The notes: generated by a model not told the origin, from the letters alone. Counted from the stretch's first letter, positions 26,313-35,696 are shown. The stretch: DNA of 41,480 bases from Anaerolineae bacterium (GCA_004297445.1 SCUK01000057.1:1-41480); one strand, 5' to 3'. Numbers and translations are program-made.

Positions 26313-27226
26313 CCGCGCAGCCCGGCGCGGCGAACTCGCCGCACCAACCGGTACTTTACCAGGAGATCACTCAGACGTTGGCCGCCGCCTCACCGCGGCG
26401 TATCGCCGACCTCACCGTTGGGGCGGGTGGGCATGCCTGGGGCTTGCTGGAGGCGGCCCCAGGCGCTCACCTGCTCGGCTTCGATGTCGACCCGGCGGCG
26501 CTGGCGCTGGCGCGCGAACGGCTCGCCGGTTTCGGCGAGCGGGTGGCGCTGGTGCAGGCTTCCTACACCACGCTGGCGCAGCAGCTTGCAAAGCACGGTT
26601 GGCCGGACGTTCACGCCATCGTGCTGGACCTCGGCGCCTCGTCCATGCAGTTCGACACGCCCGAGCGCGGCTTCTCCTTCCAGCAGGATGCGCCGCTCGA
26701 CATGCGCTTCGACCCGCAGGGCACGCTCACCGCAGCGGAGATCGTCAACGAGTGGCCGGAGGAAGACCTGGCCGCCATCCTGCACGAATACGGCGAAGAG
26801 CGGTTTTCCCGGCGCATCGCCCAGGTCATTGTTCGCGAACGACCCATCCACACCACCGATGAACTGGCCGGGTGGGTGGCCCGGGCGGTGCGGGCGCCCC
26901 GGCACGGCCGGCGCATTCACCCCGCCACCCGCACCTTCCAGGCGCTGCGCATAGCCGTGAACAACGAACTGGAATCGCTGGATGCCGTCCTGCCCCAGAT
27001 GCTGGCGGCGCTGGCCCCCGGCGGGCGCATGGCAGTCATTTCGTTCCACTCGCTGGAAGACCGCCGGGTCAAGCAGTTCCTGCGCCAGCACAGCCAACCG
27101 GGGGACGGCGTTGACCAGCCCGCCCTGAAGCTGCTGACGAAGAAACCGCTGGAAGCGGGCGAAGCGGAAGCCGGAGCCAACCCCCGGGCGCGCTCCGCCA
27201 AATTGCGGATGGCCGAAAAGTACTGA
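26309..27226 (+). CDS. rsmH: 16S rRNA (cytosine(1402)-N4)-methyltransferase RsmH
   Basis: RsmH methylates N4 of C1402 in the decoding centre of 16S rRNA. The 305-residue protein has HQPVLYQEI at the N-terminus, the SAM-binding motif [33 protein letters not shown] and the C-terminal [14 protein letters not shown] motif, all diagnostic of the family. It starts with GTG inside the mraZ stop. A 102-bp gap with a strong hairpin separates it from ftsL. Confidence 0.95.
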   Translation: MTAQPGAANSPHQPVLYQEITQTLAAASPRRIADLTVGAGGHAWGLLEAAPGAHLLGFDVDPAALALARERLAGFGERVALVQASYTTLAQQLAKHGWPDVHAIVLDLGASSMQFDTPERGFSFQQDAPLDMRFDPQGTLTAAEIVNEWPEEDLAAILHEYGEERFSRRIAQVIVRERPIHTTDELAGWVARAVRAPRHGRRIHPATRTFQALRIAVNNELESLDAVLPQMLAALAPGGRMAVISFHSLEDRRVKQFLRQHSQPGDGVDQPALKLLTKKPLEAGEAEAGANPRARSAKLRMAEKY

Positions 27227-27241
27227 ATCGGCTGAAAATTA

Positions 27242-27273
27242 GCCGGATGTGTGGCGAGTTCTCGCCATCCGGC
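27242..27273. other. Strong hairpin between rsmH and ftsL
   Basis: TGGCGAG and CTCGCCA (27252-27267, 2-base centre) lie inside outer arms GCCGGA and TCCGGC, giving 13 paired bases with one 4-base bulge (TGTG). AT-repeat sequence rather than a T run follows, so it is not a standard terminator. It could cause attenuation, protect the mRNA end or bind a protein. Confidence 0.6.
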
Positions 27274-27358
27274 ATATATATAGAGGAATTGGCCTCCCTC
27301 AGAAGGGTTCCGCCGCCCGCACAGGCGAATGGAACAGAACTTGCAGGCAAGGAGACTG

Positions 27359-27850
27359 ATGGTTAGTGGTTCGCGGTTAATCCAGGCATACCGGCAGGCC
27401 CCGTGGCGCAAACAGCTCCAGTGGATCGGGCTGTTCGTGAGCGCGGTGATCTTCCTTGCGCTGGTGGCCGGCGGCTACCTCAACGTCTCGGCGCGGGCGG
27501 CGCAGGCCGGCCGTGAAGTGCAGGGCATGCAGGCCCGTGCCCGCGACCTGGAACAATCCAACGAAAATCTGCGCACCGTGCTGGCCTACCTCACGTCCGG
27601 CAGGACGATGCAGCAGCGCGCCGAAGACCTCGGTTTTGTGCGCGTCAGCAAAGACCGCCTCACCTACATTGAAGCGCCCGGTTATGGCGGTCGCCCGGAG
27701 ACCTCGTTGGCTGTGCATGCCAACCAGCCAGCGTTTACCGGGACCGACCAGTTGCCCGGCGCCTACACCCAGAGCCTGTTTGAGTGGGTGGGTGAGATGA
27801 TTAATCTGCTGGCGTTGCAAACCGGCGCTCAGACCGGGGGGCAGCCCTGA
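27359..27850 (+). CDS. ftsL: FtsL-like septum protein
   Basis: This small bitopic protein (163 residues from the ATG at 27359, which has AAGGAG 4 bp upstream; an in-frame ATG lies at 27329) has one membrane helix near residues 22-42 (WIGLFVSAVIFLALVAGGYL) followed by a coiled-coil (QAGREVQGMQARARDLEQSN) and a short hydrophilic tail. This matches FtsL/DivIC-type divisome proteins in size and layout. Sequence similarity in that family is low, so the call depends on position between rsmH and ftsI. It may join FtsQ in activating FtsW-FtsI. The stop overlaps the ftsI start (TGATG). Confidence 0.75.
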   Translation: MVSGSRLIQAYRQAPWRKQLQWIGLFVSAVIFLALVAGGYLNVSARAAQAGREVQGMQARARDLEQSNENLRTVLAYLTSGRTMQQRAEDLGFVRVSKDRLTYIEAPGYGGRPETSLAVHANQPAFTGTDQLPGAYTQSLFEWVGEMINLLALQTGAQTGGQP

Positions 27851-29601
27851 TGTCCCACGGTTGGCGTTTCACCATGCTGGGTTATGCGCTTGCCGTGTGG
27901 GGCGCGGCGATTGTAGGTATGGCCGGTTTCCTGATGTTCGGCCCCCAGGCCCAGTCCTTCCGTGAGCAGGGCGCGCTGTACTCGGTGGAAGAAATGCTCA
28001 TCACCCCGCCGCGCGGCCAGGTCTACGACCGCTGGGGCAACCTGCTGGCCGGCAACGTCACCGTCTATGAAATTGGTGTCAACCTGCCCGAAGTCGAAGA
28101 CCCGGAAGCCATCGCCCGCGCTGTGAACGGCGTGCTCGGCGAGGACTATTACACCCTGTTGGAGCGCGCCAGCATCCCCGCCGGCCCAAACGCCGTGTAC
28201 GTCGTCTTGGCGAACTATGTCCCGGCATATAAAGCCGATATCCTCATTGATTACGTCCTCGAGCAGAAGGATCCGGAAACCGCCAAGCCCGGCGCGCCCA
28301 GCCTGGCGGGCCTGGTCTTCAAGCCGCATCTCATGCGCTCGTATCCTGAGCGCGACCTGGCTTCCAATGTGTTGGGGTTTGTCAACCGCGAAGGCATCGG
28401 TTACTTCGGCATAGAACAATATTACCAGGACCTGCTGGCCGGGCAGCCACAGCGCATCCTGGTGCCCGTGGACCCCAACCTCGCCACCAGTTTGCCGGAA
28501 GTACCTCCCGGCGCCAGCCTGGTGCTCACCCTGGACCGCGAAATCCAGGCGATGGTCGAAGACCAGCTGGACCTGGCGGTGGAATTCTACGGCGCCAAGG
28601 CCGGTACAGTGGTCATCATGGACCCCGAGACTGGCGAAATCCTGGCGATGGCCTCCACCCCGCGACTTGACCTGAACGAATACTGGAATTATCAGGAAGT
28701 CTATCCGGGCTCCACGCCGTTCAACCGCGCCGTCAGCAAGTCCTATGAACCCGGCTCGGTGTTCAAAGTCTTCACCGTGGCCGCTGCGTTGGACAGCGGC
28801 ACCGTTCAGCCCAGCACCAGTTTCTTTGACACCGGCGTCTTCCAGATTGGCGGCATCACCATCCGCAACTGGAACAGCGGTGCCTGGGGCAAACAGGACA
28901 TAACCGGCTGCCTGCGCCACTCGCTCAATGTGTGCATGGCCTGGCTCGGCAGCGAGATGAAAGCCGACCTTTTCTACCAGTACCTGCGCCTCTTTGGTTT
29001 CGGCCACAACACCGGTGTGGACCTCGCCGGCGAAGCCACCGGCCGCCTGAAGGAACCCGGCGACGATGACTGGTACGAAGCCGACCTGGGCACCAACACC
29101 TTTGGGCAGGGCATTGCCGTCACCCCGATTCAGATGCTCATGGGGATCTCCGCCATTGCCAACGAGGGCCAGATGGTGGTGCCTCATCTCGTGCGCTCGA
29201 TGGTCGAAGATGGCCGCCAGTTTAACTTCCACACCCAGTATGCCGGGCAGCCCATCAGTGCAGAAACCGCCCGCACCCTCACCCTCATGCTGGCCGAGTC
29301 GCTCGAGAGCGAAGCCTCGAACGCCCTGGTACCCGGCTACCGCGTGGCCGGCAAGACCGGCACGGCCGAAATCCCCACCGAGTTCGGCTATACCAGCGCC
29401 ATTACCAACGCCTCGTTCGTTGGCTGGGGGCCGGTGGACGACCCGAAATTCATTGTCTACGTGTGGCTCGAAGAACCCTCTGCCTCCATCTGGGGTTCGG
29501 AGACCGCCGCGCCGTTGTTCGCCCAAATCGTGGAACGGCTGGTGGTGCTGCTCAATCTTCCCCCCGACAGCATTCGCGCCGGCCTGACCTCGGGGCCCTA
29601 G
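27850..29601 (+). CDS. ftsI: Peptidoglycan D,D-transpeptidase FtsI (class B PBP)
   Basis: FtsI crosslinks septal peptidoglycan. The 583-residue protein has an N-terminal membrane helix (about 8-28), the PBP dimerisation domain with a PPRGQVYDRWGN motif, and the transpeptidase domain with all three active-site motifs: SVFK (in YEPGSVFKVFTVAA, near residue 303), SLN (near 359) and KTGTAE (near 503). There is no PASTA domain at the C-terminus, so it resembles FtsI rather than SpoVD/PBP2x types with PASTA repeats. The last residues (after GLTSGP) end directly before murF. Confidence 0.92.
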   Translation: MSHGWRFTMLGYALAVWGAAIVGMAGFLMFGPQAQSFREQGALYSVEEMLITPPRGQVYDRWGNLLAGNVTVYEIGVNLPEVEDPEAIARAVNGVLGEDYYTLLERASIPAGPNAVYVVLANYVPAYKADILIDYVLEQKDPETAKPGAPSLAGLVFKPHLMRSYPERDLASNVLGFVNREGIGYFGIEQYYQDLLAGQPQRILVPVDPNLATSLPEVPPGASLVLTLDREIQAMVEDQLDLAVEFYGAKAGTVVIMDPETGEILAMASTPRLDLNEYWNYQEVYPGSTPFNRAVSKSYEPGSVFKVFTVAAALDSGTVQPSTSFFDTGVFQIGGITIRNWNSGAWGKQDITGCLRHSLNVCMAWLGSEMKADLFYQYLRLFGFGHNTGVDLAGEATGRLKEPGDDDWYEADLGTNTFGQGIAVTPIQMLMGISAIANEGQMVVPHLVRSMVEDGRQFNFHTQYAGQPISAETARTLTLMLAESLESEASNALVPGYRVAGKTGTAEIPTEFGYTSAITNASFVGWGPVDDPKFIVYVWLEEPSASIWGSETAAPLFAQIVERLVVLLNLPPDSIRAGLTSGP

Positions 29602-29613
29602 AGGTGGCCGCCG

Positions 29614-31029
29614 ATGCTGACGCTGGCCGATGTGCTGGATGCATTCACCCCCCACAGTCGCCCGGAGGCAACGCAAGTGATCACCGAAGCCGTGATTGAC
29701 TCGCGTAAAGCCATCCCGGGTTCTTTGTTTGTTTGTCTGCCGGGTGAACGCGTCGATGGCCACGACTATGTCGAGGCCGCCTTTGCCAACGGCGCGTCGT
29801 TCGCCCTGGTGCAGCGTGAGGTGTCTGCGCAGTGCAGCGTGCTGGACCTGCGCCAGCCGGTGACCGCCGAGCAACTGGCCGCGCTCAACTTCCCCGTCTG
29901 CCTCCAGGTGGACGATACGCTGGCAGCCCTTCAGCAGATTGCCCGCCATTGGCGGCGCAGCCTGGACCTGCGCGTCATCGGCATCACCGGCTCGGTGGGC
30001 AAAAGCACCACCAAGGAAATGGTTGCTGAAATCCTTAATCGCAAATACCGTACCCTCAAGACCTCCGGTAATTTCAACAACGAGATTGGACTGCCGTTGA
30101 TGCTGCTCAACCTGACCCGCGGTCACCAGCGCGCCGTGTTGGAAATGGGCTTCTATGTGCCGGGCGAGATTAAATTTCTCTGCGACCTGGCGCTGCCCTC
30201 GGTGGGCGTAGTGACGAATATCGGGACGGTGCATGCCGAGCGCGCCGGCTCGCAGGAGACGATTGCCCGCGGCAAGGCCGAATTGGTGGAGAGCCTGCCC
30301 GCGGATGGCTGGGCGATTTTGAATCATGATGATGACTGGGTTCGCGCCATGGCTGCCCACACCAGAGCCCAGGTGCTGTACTACGGTCTGACCGATGAGG
30401 CCCACTTGTGGGCCGATGAAATCGAAGGGTTGGGGCTGGATGGCATCCGCTTCCGCCTGCACTATCAAGGGCAGACCTTTCACTTGAAAGTACCTATGCT
30501 GGGGCGGCATTCCGTCCATACGGCTCTGCGCGCCGCCGCGGTGGGGCTGGTGGAGGGCATGGATTGGCCGGAGATTATCGCCGGATTGCGCTTTGGTCAC
30601 ATGCAACTGCGGCTTGTCGCAGTGCGGGCGCAAAACGGCGCGCTGCTGCTGGACGATACCTACAACGCCTCGCCCGAATCCACGCTGGCGGCGCTAAACC
30701 TGCTGGCCGAACTTGACGGCCGCCGCGTGGCAGTCCTGGGCGACATGCTGGAACTGGGGCAGTACGAACAGCAGGGCCACAAAATGGTCGGCCTGCGGGC
30801 CGCGGAAATTGTGGATGAACTGGTCACCGTCGGCAAGCGCGCCCGCGTGATTGCCGCCGCCGCGGTGGATGGCGGGCTGGCGCGTGAGCAGGTGCACGTG
30901 GTGGAGGACAGCCCCGCCGCGATTGCCGCCCTGCGCGACCGGTTGGGCGCACGCGATGTGGTCTTGGTAAAAGGTTCGCGCGGCATGAAGATGGACGGCA
31001 TCGTGCCCGCCCTGGAGGAAATCCGATGA
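29614..31029 (+). CDS. murF: UDP-MurNAc-tripeptide:D-Ala-D-Ala ligase MurF
   Basis: MurF adds D-alanyl-D-alanine to the UDP-MurNAc-tripeptide in the cytoplasm. The 471-residue protein has a DSRKAIPGSLFVCL N-terminal motif, the ATP-binding GITGSVGKSTTKEM loop (near residue 130), the NFNNEIGLPL motif that marks MurF, and a C-terminal Mur ligase domain with DDTYNASPES. GAGGTGG precedes the ATG. It follows ftsI directly; murE, usually between them, is absent here. The stop overlaps the mraY start (ATGA). Confidence 0.93.
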   Translation: MLTLADVLDAFTPHSRPEATQVITEAVIDSRKAIPGSLFVCLPGERVDGHDYVEAAFANGASFALVQREVSAQCSVLDLRQPVTAEQLAALNFPVCLQVDDTLAALQQIARHWRRSLDLRVIGITGSVGKSTTKEMVAEILNRKYRTLKTSGNFNNEIGLPLMLLNLTRGHQRAVLEMGFYVPGEIKFLCDLALPSVGVVTNIGTVHAERAGSQETIARGKAELVESLPADGWAILNHDDDWVRAMAAHTRAQVLYYGLTDEAHLWADEIEGLGLDGIRFRLHYQGQTFHLKVPMLGRHSVHTALRAAAVGLVEGMDWPEIIAGLRFGHMQLRLVAVRAQNGALLLDDTYNASPESTLAALNLLAELDGRRVAVLGDMLELGQYEQQGHKMVGLRAAEIVDELVTVGKRARVIAAAAVDGGLAREQVHVVEDSPAAIAALRDRLGARDVVLVKGSRGMKMDGIVPALEEIR

Positions 31030-32018
31030 CCCAGCCATCTGTGGCGCTGGCGCTGGCCGGCATCGCCTTCATCCTGACCGTCATTTGGGGCTCGCCGCTC
31101 ATCCGCATCCTGCGCATCCTGAAAATGGGCGACAGCATCCGCCTTGAATTGCCGGATTCCTACCAGGCCAAGGCCGGCAAACCCACCATGGGTGGCGTGA
31201 TGGTTATTCTGCCCGTGCTTCTGCTCACAGGCTTGCTCAACGCCGTTTCGCTCATCGGGTTCAGCGGGCAGGGGCTTTCGGTACTCGTCCCGTTGGGCAC
31301 AATGGTGGCTTTCGGTGCGCTGGGCGCGGTGGATGACTGGGAGAAACTGCGTAACCGGGCGCGCGGGGAAGGCATGAAGGCGCGCTACAAGTTCCTCTTG
31401 CAGGTGGTGCTGGCGGCGGTGGTCGCCTGGGGGTTGTACGCCTATCTGGATGTCCCCCACATGTTCGTGCCCGGTGTCCAGCGCGAGATTTCTCTTGGCT
31501 GGTTCTACATATTCGTCGCCATGTTCATGATTGTCGGCAGCGCCAATGCGGTGAACTTCACCGATGGGCTGGACGGCATGGCCGGGCTGATTACCGCTAC
31601 CTGTTTCGCGGTCTACGGGCTCATCGCGCTCATTCAGGGGCAGGTGTTCCTGGCGCAATTCTGCTTCACTGTCGTCGGCGCGCTGTTCGGTTTTCTCTGG
31701 TTCAACGTTCATCCGTCGATGTTAATCATGGGCGACACCGGGGCGATGGCATTGGGCAGCACTCTCGGCGTGGTGGCGCTCATGTCCGGCCATTGGATTC
31801 TGTACCCCATCATCGCCATCATCCCCACCATACAGACGTTGAGCATCGTTCTGCAGGTGAGTTACTTCAAACTGACCAAAGGCAAGCGCATCTTCAAGAT
31901 GTCGCCCATTCACCTGCACTTTGAATTGTCCGGTTGGAGCGAGACCCAGGTAGTGCAGCGCTTCTGGCTCATCACCCTGCTGGCGGCGATGATTGGCGTG
32001 GCCCTGGCGGTGACGTGA
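31026..32018 (+). CDS. mraY: Phospho-MurNAc-pentapeptide transferase MraY
   Basis: MraY makes lipid I at the inner membrane face by moving phospho-MurNAc-pentapeptide onto undecaprenyl phosphate. The 330-residue polytopic protein has about ten hydrophobic helices and the motifs KPTMGGVM, NAVNFTDGLDGMAG, WFNVHPSMLIMGDTGAMALG and SPIHLHFELSGWSE. The last is usually HHHFE or HHHYE; the middle His is Leu here. The start overlaps the murF stop. Confidence 0.93.
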   Translation: MTQPSVALALAGIAFILTVIWGSPLIRILRILKMGDSIRLELPDSYQAKAGKPTMGGVMVILPVLLLTGLLNAVSLIGFSGQGLSVLVPLGTMVAFGALGAVDDWEKLRNRARGEGMKARYKFLLQVVLAAVVAWGLYAYLDVPHMFVPGVQREISLGWFYIFVAMFMIVGSANAVNFTDGLDGMAGLITATCFAVYGLIALIQGQVFLAQFCFTVVGALFGFLWFNVHPSMLIMGDTGAMALGSTLGVVALMSGHWILYPIIAIIPTIQTLSIVLQVSYFKLTKGKRIFKMSPIHLHFELSGWSETQVVQRFWLITLLAAMIGVALAVT

Positions 32019-32019
32019 A

Positions 32020-33393
32020 ATGGCCGCAACGGAGTGTTTCGTGATATTGGGCGCGGCCCGTCAGGGCACTGCACTGGCGCGTTTCCTGGTTCAGCGCGGC
32101 GCACGCGTCATCCTCACGGATGCGCGGCCGGAAAGTGAATTGAAGGACGTGATGGAACAATTGCAGGACCTGGACATCGAATGGGCGGCGGGCGGGCATC
32201 CGCTCAGCCTGCTGGACCGCGCCACCGCCGTGTGCCCGTCCGGCGGCGTGCCGCTCACCATCCCTTTCCTCCAGGAAGCGCGGGCGCGCGGCATCCGCTT
32301 CACCAATGACTCGCAGGTGTTCCTCGAGCATGCTCCCTGCCCGGTGATTGGCATTACCGGCTCGGCCGGCAAGACGACCACCACCACACTCGTGGGGCGC
32401 ATGGCGCAGGCCGCCGAGGGCCAAACGCTGCGCAAGGCGTGGGTCGGCGGCAACATCGGCGCGCCGCTCATCGCCATGCTGGACGAGATGCAGGCCGGTG
32501 ACCTGGCCGTGATGGAACTCTCGTCCTTCCAATTGGACATCATGGCTCGCTCGCCGCACGTGGCGGGCCTGCTGAACATCACCCCCAATCATCTGGATCG
32601 GCATGGTTCGATGGAAGCCTATGCGGCTGCCAAGGCCAACTTGCTGGCCTACCAGATGGCGGACGACTACGCCGTGCTGGGGCGGGATGACTCCATGGTG
32701 ATGGCCCTGCGCGCAAAGACCGCCGCGCAGGTGCTGACATTTGGCCTCACCGACCTGCCGAACAGAGAAAACGGGTCGTTCATCCGTGATGAATCGGTCT
32801 GGCTGCGGGATGCGCAGGGCGAACGCGCCGTCTTGCCGCTGACTGATAACCTGCTGCCCGGCCTGCACAACCAGCGCAACGTGTTGGCCGCCGCCGCCCT
32901 GGCCGCCGCCGCGGGCTTGCCGGATGAGGCCATCCGCACCGGCGTGCAGGGCTTCCGCGGTGTGCCTCACCGTCTGGAATTCGTGCGCACCTGGCGCGGC
33001 GCGGACTGGATAAACGATTCCAAGGCCACCACGCCCGCCGCGGTGGTTGTGGCGCTTGAATCCATCCGGCGGCCGGTAGTGTTGCTGGCCGGCGGGCGCG
33101 ACAAACACCTGCCGTGGGACGAGTTTGCCGCCGTGGCTGGAAGGAACGCTGCTCATATCGTTCTCTTCGGCGAAGCCGCGGGGTTAATCCGCGCCGCGCT
33201 GGATGCCGCTGGCGGGAAGGTGAAGGTCAGCGTGTGCCCCGGCCTGGAAGCCGCCGTTCAGCAAGCCGCGCAGGTGCTGGAACACGGTTGGGTGGCGCTG
33301 CTCTCACCGGGCTGCACCAGTTTTGACGAATTCAAGGATTACGAGGAACGCGGCGAGCGCTTCAAGCACTGGGTGCTCGCCCTCGAGGAGTGA
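32020..33393 (+). CDS. murD: UDP-MurNAc-L-alanine:D-glutamate ligase MurD
   Basis: MurD adds D-glutamate to UDP-MurNAc-L-Ala. The 457-residue protein begins with a Rossmann-like nucleotide-binding region (FVILGAARQGTALARFL), carries the ATP-binding GITGSAGKTTTTT loop, the SSFQLD motif, NITPNHLDRHGSMEAYAAAK, and the C-terminal NDSKATTPAA and LLSPGCTSFDEFKDYEERG motifs specific to MurD. It begins one base after the mraY stop without a strong ribosome binding site. Confidence 0.94.
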   Translation: MAATECFVILGAARQGTALARFLVQRGARVILTDARPESELKDVMEQLQDLDIEWAAGGHPLSLLDRATAVCPSGGVPLTIPFLQEARARGIRFTNDSQVFLEHAPCPVIGITGSAGKTTTTTLVGRMAQAAEGQTLRKAWVGGNIGAPLIAMLDEMQAGDLAVMELSSFQLDIMARSPHVAGLLNITPNHLDRHGSMEAYAAAKANLLAYQMADDYAVLGRDDSMVMALRAKTAAQVLTFGLTDLPNRENGSFIRDESVWLRDAQGERAVLPLTDNLLPGLHNQRNVLAAAALAAAAGLPDEAIRTGVQGFRGVPHRLEFVRTWRGADWINDSKATTPAAVVVALESIRRPVVLLAGGRDKHLPWDEFAAVAGRNAAHIVLFGEAAGLIRAALDAAGGKVKVSVCPGLEAAVQQAAQVLEHGWVALLSPGCTSFDEFKDYEERGERFKHWVLALEE

Positions 33394-33394
33394 G

Positions 33395-34660
33395 ATGATG
33401 ATTGAGACCAACGTACGACCCCCGATGGAACGACCCCGCCAGGCGGCGCGGCCGGCCGGTAGCCTGACCCTCGGCATTGATGTCTGGCTGCTGCTGGCAG
33501 TGTTCACCCTGCTGGTGTTCGGCGCGCTGATGGTGTACTCGGCCAGTTGGGATTTCTCGCTGTTCGTGAACGAAGGCGACCCCACCGCCACCTTCCGCCG
33601 CCAGATGATGTGGATGGTGGTCGGCATCGCTGGGGCCGTTGTCGCCTCGTTCCTCGATTATCACTGGTACCGCCGTCTGGCGGTGCCCATCATGGCCGCC
33701 ACCATTGTGGGTCTCATCACCGTATTCATCATCGGCGAGGTGCGCTACAACGCCACCCGCACGCTGTCCGAAGGGTCGTACTCGCCCTCCGAACTGGCCA
33801 AGGTCGCCATCATCATCTACCTCGCAGTGTGGCTGTTCAGCAAGCGTGAGCAACTGCGGGACATCAGCTTCGGGTTGGTCCCGTTGGGAATGATTGTCGG
33901 GTTTGTCAGCGGTCTTATCTACCTGCAACCTGACCTGAGCGCCGCCGCCACCATCGTGCTTCTAGGCGGGCTGATGTTCTTTCTGGCGGGCGGTGACCTG
34001 AAACAGATTTTCGTGCTGTCCGTCCTTGTGGTCTTTGTGGGCTGGTTCGTAGTGCAGGTGCAGCCCACCGGCAGCGACCGCATTGCTTCGTATCTTGAGG
34101 GTATCAAGGACCCCACTCAGGCCGGCTACCACGTGCGCCGTTCGATTGAAGCCTTCGTCAATGGTGGGTTGTTCGGCGTCGGCATCGGTAATTCCGGCAC
34201 CAAGTACACCGGCCTGCCGGTGCCGCCTACCGACAGCATCTTCGCCGTGGTGGTGGAAGAGACCGGCCTGATCGGCGGCACGGTGCTGGTCAGCCTCTAC
34301 CTCGTCCTGTTGTGGCGCGGGCTGGTGATTGCCCGGCGCGCCCCGGACCAGTTGGGTTCATTGCTCGCCGCCGGGCTGACTATCTGGATTGCATTGGAAG
34401 CGATGGTCAATATGGCCGTCATGGTGGGACTGGTGCCATTTGCCGGAAACGCCCTGCCCTTCATCAGTGTGGGCGGTTCCAACCTGATAGTGACGCTGGG
34501 GGCGGTGGGTATTATTTTGAACGTAGCTCGGCAGGGAAAGGCCGCGGCGAATGAAGCCGCGCCCCTGCCCCGAAGGAGACAGCATGCGCCTGATGATATG
34601 CGCCGGCGCGAGCGGCGGCGGGGTGTATCCCGCCCTGGCCGTTCTACAGGCGCTGGGTAA
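33395..34660 (+). CDS. ftsW: Lipid II polymerase FtsW (SEDS family)
   Basis: FtsW is the septal glycosyltransferase partner of FtsI. The roughly 421-residue polytopic protein has SEDS motifs YSASWDFSLF, LQPDLSAAATIV, GYHVRRSIEAFVNGGLFGVGIGNSGTKYTGLPVPPTDSIFAVV (motif stretch near residues 245-287) and PFISVGGSNLIVT. The start is taken at the ATG at 33395 next to the murD stop; the ATG at 33398 has better spacing to GAGGAG. The last 25 codons, encoding a very basic tail, overlap the murG start by 77 bp in another frame, which is unusually long for this operon. Confidence 0.92.
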   Translation: MMIETNVRPPMERPRQAARPAGSLTLGIDVWLLLAVFTLLVFGALMVYSASWDFSLFVNEGDPTATFRRQMMWMVVGIAGAVVASFLDYHWYRRLAVPIMAATIVGLITVFIIGEVRYNATRTLSEGSYSPSELAKVAIIIYLAVWLFSKREQLRDISFGLVPLGMIVGFVSGLIYLQPDLSAAATIVLLGGLMFFLAGGDLKQIFVLSVLVVFVGWFVVQVQPTGSDRIASYLEGIKDPTQAGYHVRRSIEAFVNGGLFGVGIGNSGTKYTGLPVPPTDSIFAVVVEETGLIGGTVLVSLYLVLLWRGLVIARRAPDQLGSLLAAGLTIWIALEAMVNMAVMVGLVPFAGNALPFISVGGSNLIVTLGAVGIILNVARQGKAAANEAAPLPRRRQHAPDDMRRRERRRGVSRPGRSTGAG

Positions 34661-35687
34661 GGACGGCCACGAAGTGTTGTGGATTGGCGGTGAAGGCGGC
34701 ATGGAAGCTGGCCTGGTTCAACGCGCCGGCCTGCCGTTCGTCGCCATCCCGGCCGGGCAGGTGGTGGGCGTCGGTCTGCGGGCGCTGCTGGGTCTCTTTC
34801 AACTGGTACGCGGCTATTTCGCCGCCCGCAAACTGGTGTGGCAATTCAAGCCCGACGTGCTCTTCTTCACCGGCGGATTCGTGAGCGTGCCGGTGGGGCT
34901 GGCGGGGCGCGGCCTGCCGATGCTGTTGTGCCTGCCGGACATTGAACCGGCAAAGGCACTGGGGCTCATCTCCCGCTATGCCACAGCCGTCGCCGCCCCA
35001 GCCGAAGACTCGAAGGCGTTTTTCCGCCCCGGCCTGCCCGTGCACGTCACCGGCTACCCCGTGCGCGCTGACCTCACCGGCTGGGACCAGACCGCCGCGC
35101 GGCGCGAATTCGGTCTGGACCCGGCTGTGCCCACCCTGCTGGTGTTCGGCGGCAGCAAAGGCTCGCTGGCAATTAACAAAGCCGTGGTGCAGGGGTTGCA
35201 CGACTTGCTGTCCGAGATGCAAATTCTGCACGTGACCGGGGATGCGACCTGGGACGAAACCCGGGCCGCCCTGCCGCCCCTGCCGGAGGCCCTGCGCGTT
35301 CGCTACAAGGCCTACCCCTACCTGCACGAACAGATGGGCGCGGCGTTCGCTGCTGCCGACCTCACCGTATGCCGCGCCGGCGCCAGCACACTGGGCGAAC
35401 TGCCGTTGTTCGGTCTGCCCGCGGTGCTGGTGCCACTGCCTTACTTCTGGCGCTACCAGCGCGTGAATGCCGAGTACCTCGCCCGCCACGGCGCCGCGCA
35501 AGTCTTGAACGATGAGGATTTGGAGACGAAACTGACAGCAACGCTTCTCGAGTTGATGCATAATGAATCAAAGCGCAGCGCCATGCAGACCGCCATGCGC
35601 GCTCTGGCGCGCCCGCAGGCGGCCGCCGACATCGCCGGTTTGCTGCGCCAAATCACTGCGTCATCTCCCGTGGAGGCGGCGCGCTAA
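34584..35687 (+). CDS. murG: UDP-GlcNAc:lipid I GlcNAc transferase MurG
   Basis: MurG adds GlcNAc to lipid I, making lipid II at the membrane. The 367-residue GT28-type protein has the N-terminal GASGGGVYPALAV, an FTGGFVSVPVGLA-like segment, LVFGGSKGSLAINKAV and the C-terminal CRAGASTLGELPLFGLPAVLVPLPY. The canonical GGTGGH loop has Gly in place of His, and the usual HQ near the C-terminus reads YQ (FWRYQRVNAEYL), so the active site differs from E. coli MurG. GAAGGAG stands 5 bp before the ATG, which supports this start despite the ftsW overlap. Confidence 0.92.
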   Translation: MRLMICAGASGGGVYPALAVLQALGKDGHEVLWIGGEGGMEAGLVQRAGLPFVAIPAGQVVGVGLRALLGLFQLVRGYFAARKLVWQFKPDVLFFTGGFVSVPVGLAGRGLPMLLCLPDIEPAKALGLISRYATAVAAPAEDSKAFFRPGLPVHVTGYPVRADLTGWDQTAARREFGLDPAVPTLLVFGGSKGSLAINKAVVQGLHDLLSEMQILHVTGDATWDETRAALPPLPEALRVRYKAYPYLHEQMGAAFAAADLTVCRAGASTLGELPLFGLPAVLVPLPYFWRYQRVNAEYLARHGAAQVLNDEDLETKLTATLLELMHNESKRSAMQTAMRALARPQAAADIAGLLRQITASSPVEAAR

Positions 35688-35696
35688 GGACTCGCT

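Noticed and set aside
27829..30633. Very long minus-strand frame (934 codons) across ftsI and murF
   Set aside because: It is the antisense shadow of GC-rich genes with clear motifs on the plus strand; the translated sequence is rich in His, Gly and Ala without recognisable domains.
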